A stretch of DNA of 64,000 bases from assembly GCF_010015585.1 (NCBI RefSeq), contig NW_022985102.1:62001-126000 (forward strand), given 5' to 3'. The translations under genes were made by a program, and so were the position numbers. This DNA comes from Eremomyces bilateralis CBS 781.70. Lineage: Eukaryota; Ascomycota; Dothideomycetes; Eremomycetales; Eremomycetaceae. Under the pieces are notes generated by a model. The model saw only the letters and a list, made by a program, of their open reading frames with translations. It was not told where the DNA came from and ran no database searches. Each line of letters begins with the position of its first letter. Position 1 is the stretch's first letter. Positions 1 through 10,006 of this stretch are shown piece by piece.

Positions 1-1493
1 ATTGCACATACATTGTTGGCGGGCAGATGGATCCAGCGAAAGGTCGGCTTCGATTTGATATTGCGGACCATGGTGTGCACAGATTGCTTGGAATGCTCAT
101 CATCCCAGCCATAGAGCAACTCATACACACTCCGCTTCTCCACCAGCTGGCCCTTGGTGTTTTCACTGTGCCGCGAACTAGGTGGCAACCCGAAATCGAC
201 GATGGTTGCCTCAAACCCTTTGCAAGCTTCCCTGGCCTCCGGGGACAGTCGCGAGCCATATACCGGGGGCGCAAGCATACGCACAATGTCCAAGTGTCCT
301 TTTTGCGCCGCTCGGAGCATCGGCGTGCTGTCGAAGGAGTCCTTGATGTTCAAGACCGTCCTCGGATCCTTTACCAGGGCCTCCACGATGGCTTCATGGC
401 CGTTCTGTGCTGCCCAGTGCAGCGGGGTCATTCCGCTCGACGTTTCCGCATTGATGTCTGCACCGGTTCGCAGTAACAGGTCGACAATACCAACGTGGCC
501 CTTGTCTGCAGCGTTGTGCAGAGCGGTCCAGTTTCCATCCGATGTGAGAGTCGGGTCCGCACCGCATTCGATGAGCATCCGGACGATGCTTTCATGGCCG
601 CTCTCCGCTGCGAACTGGAGAGACGTCCTCCCTCGAGGATTGACCGCCGAGACATTCGGTCGCCTACTGTCCGACTGGCGAAGCAGCGCGGCAACCAACT
701 CCTCTTTTCCAGTGGAGGCTGCCCATAGGAGTGCCGTGCGTCCGGTACTCTTGTCTCTAGTCTCGAGGTCGATCCCACGATCAATCAAAAGCTGGACGGT
801 ATTATCGTTCCATGGCCCGTTCTTCTCGCTCGCGAGATGAACAAGCACTGACTTCTCCCCTCGATCTAACGCATTGACATTGGCCCCGCAGTTAAGCAGC
901 AATCTCATTACATCTACGTGGCCCTTGTACGCGGCGGCAAACAAAGCTGTTCGGCCTGGCTTATCCCGTACGTCCGGGTATGCGCCGCTGTCGAGCAGCA
1001 ATCGAACGAGCGCAACGTTGCCGCCGTAGTGAGGGGTTTCCCGAGCAACCACCTCTTCGTTGGCCGCATCATTACTGCGCTCCTTCGCAGCGTCCTTTCC
1101 AAGCTCTCTGGTCGTGTCTTTCCGTGCGTCGTGCTCGTTTCCTCCACGCTTCCCACGCCCGCTAGCTTTATCTTTTGCGCGCTCCTGAGCCTTGTCTTTT
1201 GGGCGCTCGCTCTCCCCATCTGTGTCCAACTCACACGCCTTATGCAATGCGCTTACTTCGCCGTCGCTGCCAGGATTGACTTCGGCGCCTTTGTGGATGA
1301 GGTACTGCGCAAGCCCGATGCGTCCTCGAGCGACTACACGTTGGAGGGAGATCCGCAGAATCGTTTTGTCCAAGCGCGAGTGCCATGTTGAGCCTTCGAC
1401 GATCTCGCGAATTCGTTTGTCCTTCAAGTCGAGGGCGGCTTTGAGGAGATCCTTATGTCGGTCCTCCGGTGGGTGCGATCCGATGCTCGACAT
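1..1493 (-). CDS. Ankyrin-repeat protein, 3' end outside window
   Basis: The frame is open from an ATG at 1493 to the left edge, about 497 codons, so the C-terminus is missing. Six or more ankyrin repeats are visible (for example GRTALFAAAYKGHVDVMRLL, TALHNAADKGHVGIVDLLL, TPLHWAAQNGHEAIVEAL). The last visible segment (VYELLYGWDDEHSK, then FRWIHLPANN) matches, from memory, the linker that in many fungal ankyrin proteins leads into a CorA-like membrane domain; that domain would lie outside the window. Between the first and second repeat blocks is a highly charged insert of roughly 50 residues rich in K, D, R and E (about 1050-1230). Such proteins are protein-interaction scaffolds; the substrate or partner is unknown. 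The start could be further upstream if there is a 5' exon. Confidence 0.8.
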   Translation of the reverse strand, partial: MSSIGSHPPEDRHKDLLKAALDLKDKRIREIVEGSTWHSRLDKTILRISLQRVVARGRIGLAQYLIHKGAEVNPGSDGEVSALHKACELDTDGESERPKDKAQERAKDKASGRGKRGGNEHDARKDTTRELGKDAAKERSNDAANEEVVARETPHYGGNVALVRLLLDSGAYPDVRDKPGRTALFAAAYKGHVDVMRLLLNCGANVNALDRGEKSVLVHLASEKNGPWNDNTVQLLIDRGIDLETRDKSTGRTALLWAASTGKEELVAALLRQSDSRRPNVSAVNPRGRTSLQFAAESGHESIVRMLIECGADPTLTSDGNWTALHNAADKGHVGIVDLLLRTGADINAETSSGMTPLHWAAQNGHEAIVEALVKDPRTVLNIKDSFDSTPMLRAAQKGHLDIVRMLAPPVYGSRLSPEAREACKGFEATIVDFGLPPSSRHSENTKGQLVEKRSVYELLYGWDDEHSKQSVHTMVRNIKSKPTFRWIHLPANNVCA

Positions 1494-2475
1494 TGCGACG
1501 CGCCGGTGGAGGTTCGTATGGGTCGGGTCCAAATCATTGTCCTTGGTCGTATGAATGGTAACGATATCTCATGGTGGTGACAACTGCCATGATTCATCCA
1601 GAGGCAATTCGATGTTTCCCGCAATTCGTACGCCGTGGGGGACATGGGCAACATCTTGAGCAGCTTCAGCTGGCCAAAGACACCCATGCTAGCGTTCTTT
1701 GGAGACATCAATGATCGAAACACGACCTTGAGTCTAGTCCGGTCGATTCTCGCTGTGGTCACCATCGAACCTTTTGCATAAGGCTGAACCGCTCGCGGAG
1801 CTGCGCTGCTGTGCGGGGAACTCTCTCACCCAGTTACACAAGACTATCAGCTTGAAGAGTTCACCATAGTGGCTGAGGCTAGTGCGATAGTGCTATTCCC
1901 GCCGACAGTTTGGGTGGCGATAACTTGAATTCTTGGACCTCGATATCGACAAGTCGTGTTTTGATTTGATTAGTTTAGATGAATGAAGGGAATCAACAGT
2001 GCCGACGACAACACCGTCCTAGTGTTTGAAATCCTTGGGCTTTATTTGACTAGTGTACCGGGGAATCCTACAAAAAGCAACACAGAGGACCGAAAGCACC
2101 GAAAGTACCGCAGTGCCGTATGATATAGAACATTCCGTGCGAGGCATTGTAGTTTCGGTCGGGAATTACCTCCATCCGATCGCCCGACGGTCATAGAAAT
2201 ATAGATCCTCGTCGGTTGGTAGGGACATCGGTGTCGAAAAGAGGAGTGAGCATGAAGTGCTTAAGGGGTTATATTGATTGTATGACTCGGAAAGAAAGAA
2301 AAGCGACCCGCTGCCAAATACCCGTCCAGATGCCCACTATACGCCGCAGTGATTCCAACTCTACCATGAAAATCGTCGTCCTCCATGACAAGGTAACCAC
2401 TCGGGAGGAATCAAGCCTCGGTCGCGTGCGGTGTCTTGCACGAAATATATGGGATATCCGCCCTTGGGAAACCGG
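1494..2475. other. Intergenic, 5' flank of ankyrin gene and 3' flank of snf7
   Basis: No convincing coding frame on either strand. It must hold the promoter of the ankyrin gene and the 3' UTR of snf7. A short direct repeat (accgaaagcaccgaaagtaccg) lies near 2088-2111. Nothing else recognised. Confidence 0.6.
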
Positions 2476-3381
2476 TCACATGGCCATCTCCTCCTGTAAT
2501 TTCCGCAGCTCTGCCTCTTCATCTTCCTCCTCCCTTGCTTTCCCTTTGACTATTGAACGCCGGTGGTCAGCAGATGCCTCACGATCCGATGCGGGTGGCT
2601 TTCGACTTACTTTCTCCGGTCGCGACCGCGGGTAATCTGGACACTTCGTCACCAACGGGAACCGGCCCGGTCCTCAACATCTTATTATCCAATTCCTCCT
2701 GCTGTAACGCCTCCAGCTCGCCCTCCAGCTCGTCGTTGTCGATCTGCTGGCCGGCGCCTTGCGTGATGGCATCGCCAATTTCTTCGGCGATGGCGTGTTG
2801 GTCGCGGAGGGTTTCCCTGTCGTATAAAATTTAGCCCATGTGCCCGAAACTGAACCGGGAATCCACCGATCTGGATGTGTGGTACGTACATGAGTTGATC
2901 TACCTTATCTACGGTCAGGTCGCCGTGGATGCCTTTCATTGCGACGCCGGCTTTCTGCATGGCTGCCAGCGTTTCCTTATTGATATTTGCCGACTCGATC
3001 GAATAGATCTGCTGCTCAAGAGTCATCACCTGCGACTGGGTCTGTTCCAGCGCCGTGTCCCATTGCTTCTTCTTCCGCAGTGCCGCCTTCGCCACTAATC
3101 GAGCTGTTAGTACATGTCCATGTTGGTACTCCCGACCTTCCTCGTCTGACACTGGATGGGACTCCATCAGGGAGATGTGGCAGACAGGTGCCCAACATAC
3201 AGTTCTTATTCGAGTTGACGTATTTCCTCGCTATCTGCTCCTGCTCATCAATCTGGGTCTGTAGATGCTTCTCCCGCTTCGACAGCATTTCCAGCTGTGA
3301 TCGCAACCCGAGAATCGCGTCTTTGGCACCATCTTTCTTCTTCCCACCGCCGCCGAACCAGCCCATGCCCCAGCTGGCCAT
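2476..3381 (-). CDS. snf7: ESCRT-III subunit Snf7/Vps32
   Basis: Exons 3201-3381, 3094-2890, 2816-2611 and 2549-2476 give 221 residues, the usual size for fungal Snf7. Every junction has a GT donor (GTATGT, GTACGT, GTAAGT) and an AG acceptor; the first intron has a TACTAAC branch site. The protein begins MASWGMGWFGGGGKKKDG, followed by the long basic helices (LRSQLEMLSKREKHLQTQID; LEQQIYSIESANIN) and an acidic C-terminus EEEDEEAELRKLQEEMAM, the MIM-like helix bound by Vps4 and Bro1-family proteins. Snf7 polymerises on endosomes to form multivesicular bodies; in fungi it also carries the ambient-pH signal through Vps32-PalA. The alternative unspliced reading stops soon after the GTAAGT at 2610 and loses the conserved tail. 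Divergent from ten1. Confidence 0.93.
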
Positions 3382-4154
3382 GTCGATTGTTGATGGTTGA
3401 GAGCCTCGTTTGGTGGTCGGGGTAGCGACGGTGAAGGTCGGGAGAGGAATGAACCAAACGAATACGCCGAACGTGAATGGTGTGCTCTGGCTTGCAATGC
3501 GGGCTTGTCAAACCTCGCGCCACGGAGGCGCCTGGTTGGGATGGGCTATGTAGCTGGCGGAGTGGATGGCGGGGCGATCAGCCTTTGTTCGGGTCGGGAT
3601 TGAGTGGATGAACTGGACCGGAGATGGATCGAGAGTTGAGGAGGATCCCAAGAAGCATATCACGGTGCAAGCAGGTTGGAGGAGGTGATATCAATGTGAA
3701 AGCCTGGGATGGCAATACCGAATATCAGTGCCTGGAGATCGGAGTCCATGAGTGACAGAGGAGAGAGAGAACACGGACGAGTGACGACTGACGTTGTCCG
3801 ATGCACCGCTGCGCCGTTCAGTTGGCAGTGGCCAGCCAATGAGAAGTGACATGCACACACCAGGGTGGGGGCGCCAAGACCAGACACGTGCCCAGGCAGC
3901 CACATCAGATATAGGCATTAGATTACTAGCCAGTCCAGGTGATTAATACTTGTAATAAATATCATGTAATCAATATCAACCTCCATCTCATCCCCCCACC
4001 ATTTGCATTCACTATTCGTCCACCATTGTTCCCGAAACAATACTTACCGTACCTACCAATGCTCAGATCCCCAACAAAAGCCTTGACAATATCCAGTCGG
4101 GTCAGATCGGCTCGGAAATCTAGACAAGCATCGTTTCATGCAACACGTCAATTC
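3382..4154. other. Divergent promoter region snf7 / ten1
   Basis: About 770 bp between two divergent start codons. An upstream in-frame ATG at 3939 precedes the chosen ten1 start but its extension is low complexity and not family-like. No other gene seen. Confidence 0.6.
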
Positions 4155-4609
4155 ATGGCGACCCCCATTCCCTCCCAGCTCATCCTTCTGTCCGATCTAC
4201 CCAAGGTGGATCCAACTGAAAAGGTCCGTTTCCTCAGCTGGTAGGTGACTTGGTCCATTCTTCACTGTGCCCAGATTCACAGAATGCCAGCGTCCAGAGC
4301 TATGATCCGGCAAAGGGCCTTATTCTCGGTCACAATTGCCAATCTCGACTAGGAGCTCAAGTGTCCGCAGTGGTAGAGATATCTCATTTGCTCCCGGATA
4401 TCAGCCCACAACTTCTACAGGTTGGGGAATGGGTCAACGTGATTGGGTATGTGCAGGAAAATCCTGGGAACACTTCCTTCAAACCAGAGCCGCAGCATGT
4501 CCCCATCCAAGCCGTCATGCTGTGGTCGGCCGGAGCAATTGATATTGCAGAGTATGAGCGGGTTGCAGCTGCACGATTTCAACTTTCTCACTCTCGAAAT
4601 GCCACTTGA
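4155..4609 (+). CDS. ten1: CST telomere-capping subunit Ten1
   Basis: Exons 4155-4240 and 4291-4609 give 134 residues, the usual Ten1 length. The 50-bp intron (GTAGGT donor, CCAG acceptor) joins KVRFLSC to VQSYDPAKGLILGHN. The N-terminus MATPIPSQLILLSDLPKVDP and the segment LLQVGEWVNVIGYVQ are typical of the fungal Ten1 OB fold. Ten1 binds Stn1 and, as part of CST, protects chromosome ends and aids lagging-strand fill-in; it acts in the nucleus. The ATG at 4155 is preferred over 3939 because homologous sequence starts here. Its 3' end faces the next gene with only 95 bp between stop codons. Confidence 0.85.
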
Positions 4610-4704
4610 GCACGCATTGATCGATGCATTAGTTGGTGTCATATGGTCACCATGACTGCTATCCGGCGTTGGTGTCGAGGGCCACCTATTCGGCGGCGGC
4701 AGCG

Positions 4705-5982
4705 TCAGCCTGGTTCTCTAGACACCACACTCCCCTCCACGGCCATCAACCACCGGACTCCATCAATCCCAATATCCCATTTACTCCCTTCTAAACGAAC
4801 CACATCTCCTTCGGTAGCACATCGACTCCCCTTCCCCAAACCCAACCCGGTCACAACCCCCACCCACTTCACTTCTTCTCCAACTATCCCCTTCATCAGC
4901 GACAAACCCCCCAACCCAGGCCTCGCCGTCCCTCGCTGAATCTCTCCTACCCGCACCGTCACCACCTTCTCACGCACGCCCCGGTTCCCCACCGCCGCCG
5001 CTGGCTTCCATCCTCTCCACACTGCCTGGCTCTGCCGTGCGCTCGCAGTCTGTTCTTTCTCCCATCCCTCGACAATCCACCCCGCCACCGTCGCCGCCAT
5101 ACCGCCTTCCACGAACCGGTATCCGCGCTTCCGAGGACTGAAGGTCTCGGCACTGGGTTGTGCCTGCTGAGGGGAATCCGCAGGCGGGCGGATGAACGCT
5201 TTCGGTCCAGCCGCCGTCCGTGGTCGAGTGGAGTTGGACGTTGTGGGTGTGCGTTCGGAAGGATGCAGGATAAACCGTGGTTTGGTGGCGGCTGGCGTCG
5301 TGATGGCGAGCGTGTTCCTGGGTTTGTTTGGAAGGCCACGGCGTGGTGGGGGCGGTGCTGGGGTTGGAGGTGGTGAGGAAGCGTGGAAGTTCCGAGCCGC
5401 GGAAAGGGGCGATGTCAACCGCTGCCGCTTACAAGGAGTGAAGGGGTCGATACGGTGACACGGTTTTGTCGAGCTGGACTGGATGGTACTCGAGTCATTG
5501 AAACGGATATTCGAGTCGTGTGCTTCGCTATCAAGTAGCATTTCATCACTATCGGTAGCTTGCCCATGTTCTGCTCGTCCGTCGGTCGCTGGAGGAGGGC
5601 TCCAAGACTCTTCGATACTCTCGACTCTCTTCAATCGCCTTCTATGGCCGCGTTGGTCACCAGAATCAAATTCTCTGATGTCTATGGGATCCGTTTGCAA
5701 CGCACGAGTGTTAATGGCGTCCATAGGGTCCCGCCGCTCACGCCGTTCGAGGTCAGATGCAGGAATCGCATCTTTCTTTCTCAGGGAAAACTTGGGTGTC
5801 CGCGCAAACCGCGCGTGCGATGGCGTAAACTGCTGAAACGGTTTGGCGCCTTTAATTTGACTTTGAAGTTGCGACAACGCTGGTACAGAGAGCGGCGTCC
5901 GAGGTGGTGGCGGGTGAGGGCGTTTGGAAGGCTTCTGTCCAGGTAGTGTAAATCGATGAGGCGATGGGGTTGAGAAATTCAT
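4705..5982 (-). CDS. Conserved-looking disordered protein of unknown function
   Basis: 425 residues from the ATG at 5982 (an upstream TTG is not used). The first two thirds are rich in P, S, R and K and look disordered (PGQKPSKRPHPPPPRTP; PPTPAPPPPRRGLPNKPR). The last 140 residues look folded: RGYRFVEGGMAATVAGWIVE, VVTVRVGEIQ, EEVKWVGVVTGLGLG, GDVVRLEGSKWDIGIDG. The run of short beta-type segments separated by glycines could be an OB-like or SH3-like barrel, but that is inference only. I do not recognise the family. The basic, S/T-P-rich N-terminus suggests a nuclear protein regulated by phosphorylation. It is convergent with ten1. Confidence 0.65.
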   Translation of the reverse strand: MNFSTPSPHRFTLPGQKPSKRPHPPPPRTPLSVPALSQLQSQIKGAKPFQQFTPSHARFARTPKFSLRKKDAIPASDLERRERRDPMDAINTRALQTDPIDIREFDSGDQRGHRRRLKRVESIEESWSPPPATDGRAEHGQATDSDEMLLDSEAHDSNIRFNDSSTIQSSSTKPCHRIDPFTPCKRQRLTSPLSAARNFHASSPPPTPAPPPPRRGLPNKPRNTLAITTPAATKPRFILHPSERTPTTSNSTRPRTAAGPKAFIRPPADSPQQAQPSAETFSPRKRGYRFVEGGMAATVAGWIVEGWEKEQTASARQSQAVWRGWKPAAAVGNRGVREKVVTVRVGEIQRGTARPGLGGLSLMKGIVGEEVKWVGVVTGLGLGKGSRCATEGDVVRLEGSKWDIGIDGVRWLMAVEGSVVSREPG

Positions 5983-6849
5983 CTTCAATGATACGCTCTA
6001 GTAGCGATGGAGCTAGCATGGCATGATGTTGGCTATGATAGAACACGGTAGATCCGTTTCATGGACATAATGTAAACTGAACTGAAGCGGAAGTCTGCGA
6101 AATCTCAAAGTCGCGAAAGTCGCGAACATCGCGTCATGGAAGTGCACGTGGGGCGAGGATGTCGCGTGATCACGTGGTGACGGTCTTGGTTGATTACTAG
6201 TTGTTGCCACAGCGGCAAAAATACTTCTGTTTCTAGTTAGTGCAAGAATCAAGGCATTTCCTATTTAGGCGAATAATAGGTGCCATTTATTGTTGGATAG
6301 CATGATCTTGGTTTAACGGCGAAATCCGTCCCTGGCGGATGACACTGACGTTGTGTCCCTTTCTATCATCACAGAAGATCCCGGCGTTGGAGGGAACCTG
6401 CTCGATTTGTCGTCCGTCAGCGCATATGGAAACCTATTGCGCAGTTATATTTGATGGGTGAATTCCAACCAATGGCTGTGGTTAGATGATATTAGCCATG
6501 CAGTGCCCGGGCGAAGGCGAAAGCCAACCACGGGTCCTGTTTTGCGACTGAAGCATATCTTCCAGAGAACGAATAAGCATCCAACAGATGCAGATGCACA
6601 AGAAAAGAGCTGAATGTTATACAGTGTTGTACATTGATAAACGACAAACATCATATCGTCGGCAAATATCATTGAGCAACAGCCATGAAGTCTCGTACGT
6701 ATCATTCCAATGCCCAACCTTCGTGGGCCATATTCGTCATTTATAGCCATGATCATCATGAAAGGATCGCTAAACAAATGGAGAGGGCCCGACCAGCTTA
6801 GGTTCTCGGAATGCCTCAATAACGCAAGTCCTGGAAATCGCAAAGGAAT
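5983..6849. other. Intergenic
   Basis: Promoter of the 4705-5982 gene and 3' flank of the C2H2 regulator. Only short out-of-context frames; no RNA gene recognised. Confidence 0.6.
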
Positions 6850-9800
6850 TTAAAACCAATCGTCGGCCCATCCCGTCTCACGGAGACGTTGAAGCACACC
6901 CCGACAACCTTCCACCAACTCGCCATCGCCGGTAAGCATGCCTTTGACTTCCTTAAGCATCTCATCCGTCCGACTCTTCAGCTCGACGTGCGCTTGGACC
7001 TCCCTTTTCGAGCCGCCATTCATCGCCGACATCCCCCCATACTGGACCGTCGCGTACGAGCAAGCCCATTTCACCAGCGCTGCAATGTAGACGCCCAGCT
7101 CAGCATCGAAGCTCAGCCGCTCTCCTTTGTCCCTTTCCCCTCCCACGGCACTAGGTTCAGCCAGGGAGCCGATCCCAGCGAATTCAAGCACTCGATCCGC
7201 CATCGTGCTCGCAACACCCGCGGCGCCGGTGTCCACCCACCCACTCACAGTCTGCTTAGCCTCTTCGTACCGCACCGCGCCTTGCCGCGAGTCCGTGGAC
7301 AGGCGGGCGGAGTAGACCCAGCTTTCGCCAGCAACGGCGAGTAGGGAGCGGAGGGGTGAGTTCATGGCGGATAGGGTTGCTGCGAGGACGACGCTGGCGG
7401 AGCGGGAGGGGGATTTGAATTGAGAAGATAAGAGGGAAGCGGGGAAGACGGAAGAGGAGGTAAGAGGATCGGTGACAGCAGCGCTGAGGGTGGGGCAGAG
7501 GGGCGCACAGCAAGCCACGAGTAGGGTTTGGAAGTAGTCGTAGGGGCGTGGAGAGTTGGATTCGGTAGCGTTGGTGGTGGTGGTGGTGGTGGTATAAGTT
7601 TGCATTGCGGATTGGAGGGAAGGCTGAGGATGAGTTGTGTGGCGGAGGAGGGCGTAGAATTCGCCCGCAGATCCGGCATCCCATATCTCGATCGGGACTG
7701 GAAAGGGAAGCGCTCGTTTGGCGAGGATCGAGAGCTTCATGCCGCGGCAAAGGAACGTTGTGTGTTGGGTGTCAAGCATGAAGCAGGCCATGAGCAATCG
7801 CAATTTGCTCTGCTTCCGGACGAACTCCAGCCAGCCCTCCGAGCCCAGATGGTTCGCAATCCCAGCCGCTGGTTCGCATTTGAAGTTTTCAAGTGTTGCG
7901 GTAAGTGCATCCTGGTCACATCCGAGCTTCACAAGGACATCAGCGGGACGGTCGGCAACGAATTGACCTCGGAGACTTACGAAATCGTACACCGTTGTAA
8001 ACTGGACAGAGAGACCACTAGGTGCCCGTCTGGCCTTGAACTGCGCGAAGTACTCCACCAGATACACCACTTGCATTTCCTCAATGGTAAGGGATGCTAC
8101 ATTTGGAGGAAGCTGTGCGTCATAGTCAGCATAGTACATATGAATAAACCATGGAGGAGAAGGGCATGTAGGAAGTCGCATACCTTCAACACTTCCGAGG
8201 AGCACCAATTATGCATAGCTCGGGCGTCGTGAAGCGCGGCCGGTGTCCCAACCATCTCCGCGCCGATTGCCATCATAGCTCCAAGCAGCAACGGGTAAAG
8301 CGGGTGAGAATTGGGAGGAGGGACGGAGGGACGGTGAAGGACTGAAAACTGGGGATGGAAAGACTTCCAATAGGAATCAATATACTGCTGCCGGATGTCC
8401 GGATCAAGGCTCGTAATACCCATAGGAAGCTGTCGATGTTGGTGTTGAGGCGATGCGTGCGTCATGCTCCCGCTCCACGACAATGGATCGGGTGTGAATT
8501 GAGGGCTCTTGGCCGATGGTGTTGGGAAGTCCATTGGGAGTGTGGTGGGAAAGGTGACTACGGATGGAGCAGGCGATACGCTGCTAGATGGAATGTAGGC
8601 AGACCCCTCGGTCGAATTCCAGACTTGTTCTTGCCCCGAGGTTATAGAGACAGGTGACATACTTGCCGATGGATAGTTAGACTGCCACGGCTCTATCATG
8701 GAGGCTGCGCATGAGGAGGGATTGCTAGAAAGGTTCGGAGCGTAAGAGTCGTTTCCGTATGGGAGAGTATAGTTCCAGTTCCAGCCCCCTAGAAGAGATT
8801 CTCCTCCGAGTGGCGGGGGGTTCTCAACCGAGATGCAGACTGACGGGGCTAAAGATACCTCCGGAAGAGGAGTGCCCGGAATGGAGATGCTGCAGGACGT
8901 TCATGTCAGCACTAGGGCCAGCCAGGCGATGGGAATTAATAAACAGAAATATGGTCTATGCTCTCTACAGAGACTCACTTGAAATTGCTTTTTGGAGTAG
9001 TAGAGAATGACTGAGACGGAGACGAAGAAACACCTAATGATTTCAAGAGCTTAAACTGAGAATTCGTGTACCTTGGAGCAGCCATTGACGTAGAGGCGCC
9101 GCCGAATGCAGTAGCCGCAAGAGGGTCAAGGAATGCCGCGGAAGCAAATGTTGGGGATCTTGCAACTGGCATCGTCACCGTGGCAGAAGACGATGAGGCC
9201 GGGAAGTGCCAGCTTGCATCTGAACCCTGCCGAGACTTCGCAGGACTATCGTCAGGCAATAGACTGTAGATATCAGTACTCGTTCGATTGAGATCTAGAG
9301 TAGACATACCACTTCTCTTCATGTCGCTGCAACAGGTCCTGTCGGTGGAAAGTCTTCCCACAACTGTGCTTGCATGGGGTAGTAGATCCATGGTTTTGCT
9401 GGTGCCGCCTGAGACGATTGAGTACAGTCCGACTGGGCAATTGGATTCCACGAACCTAAGATGTTCTGCTCTCGAGTACGTCTTCCCACAACTACAATTG
9501 TGAGCACCTTGCAAGCCTTTCTTTGCTCTGCTAATGCGGCCAGTGCGGGTATAGCTGATTTCACCTAGGGCATGCCGCGGGTGCCTCCCAGACTTGGAGG
9601 TCTCGGGGTGCGAATGTCCACTCATGATGGACGCTTTTCGTTTAGGAGACGACAAGCTCGCACTGAATTCGTTTCTGGTCGACTTCGAAAGCTCGTGAAC
9701 AAAAGTGGAGGTGTCGGAGGAGAGTCCGGATGCACTGGCGGTCCGTGGTGGGGTTAGGGACGTTTTATTAATAGCATCGGAAGGACCATAGTCCTCATAT

Positions 9801-10006
9801 GATGTCGCCTGTGTTCTTGAAGGCATGGATGCATGGGAAGTGTGAGGAATCGCCTGTATATGAGGCTCGGACATAGCCGCACCGCCACGGACACTGCCAC
9901 TTATCCCAGCACTCGATCGGTGTGCTCGTGACAATGACCCCTGGTTCATGAAGACAGGAGTCCCAAAAAAACCATGGGTCGATGGGAATTCAGCCATAGC
10001 AGTCAT
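6850..10006 (-). CDS. C2H2 zinc-finger transcription factor with fungal_trans domain
   Basis: Proposed exons 10006-9456, 9408-9310, 9263-8979, 8889-8184 and 8112-6850 keep frame across four introns (47, 46, 89 and 71 bp) and give about 967 residues. Two adjacent fingers lie near residues 170-216: NCSCGKTYSRAEHLRRHQQNH and PCKHSCGKTFHRQDLLQRH; the first intron falls inside finger 1. After a long Ser/Pro-rich linker comes the middle homology region of fungal regulators (DIRQQYIDSYWKSFHPQFSV, HPLYPLLLGAMMAIGAEMV, WLEFVRKQSKLRLLMACFML). Finger 1 has an unusual C-x-C pair and finger 2 ends in Cys rather than His. Poly-Thr (GGT repeats on + near 7572) is in the C-terminal half. ATGs at 10006 and 9997 are likely starts. 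A GTAAGT in exon 5 near 7978 could mark one more intron. Targets are unknown. Confidence 0.83.

Noticed and set aside
154-840. A 228-codon + strand frame opposite the ankyrin gene
   Set aside because: Its regular SWPLSAA-type pattern is the antisense image of ankyrin repeats; the minus strand gives the real family.
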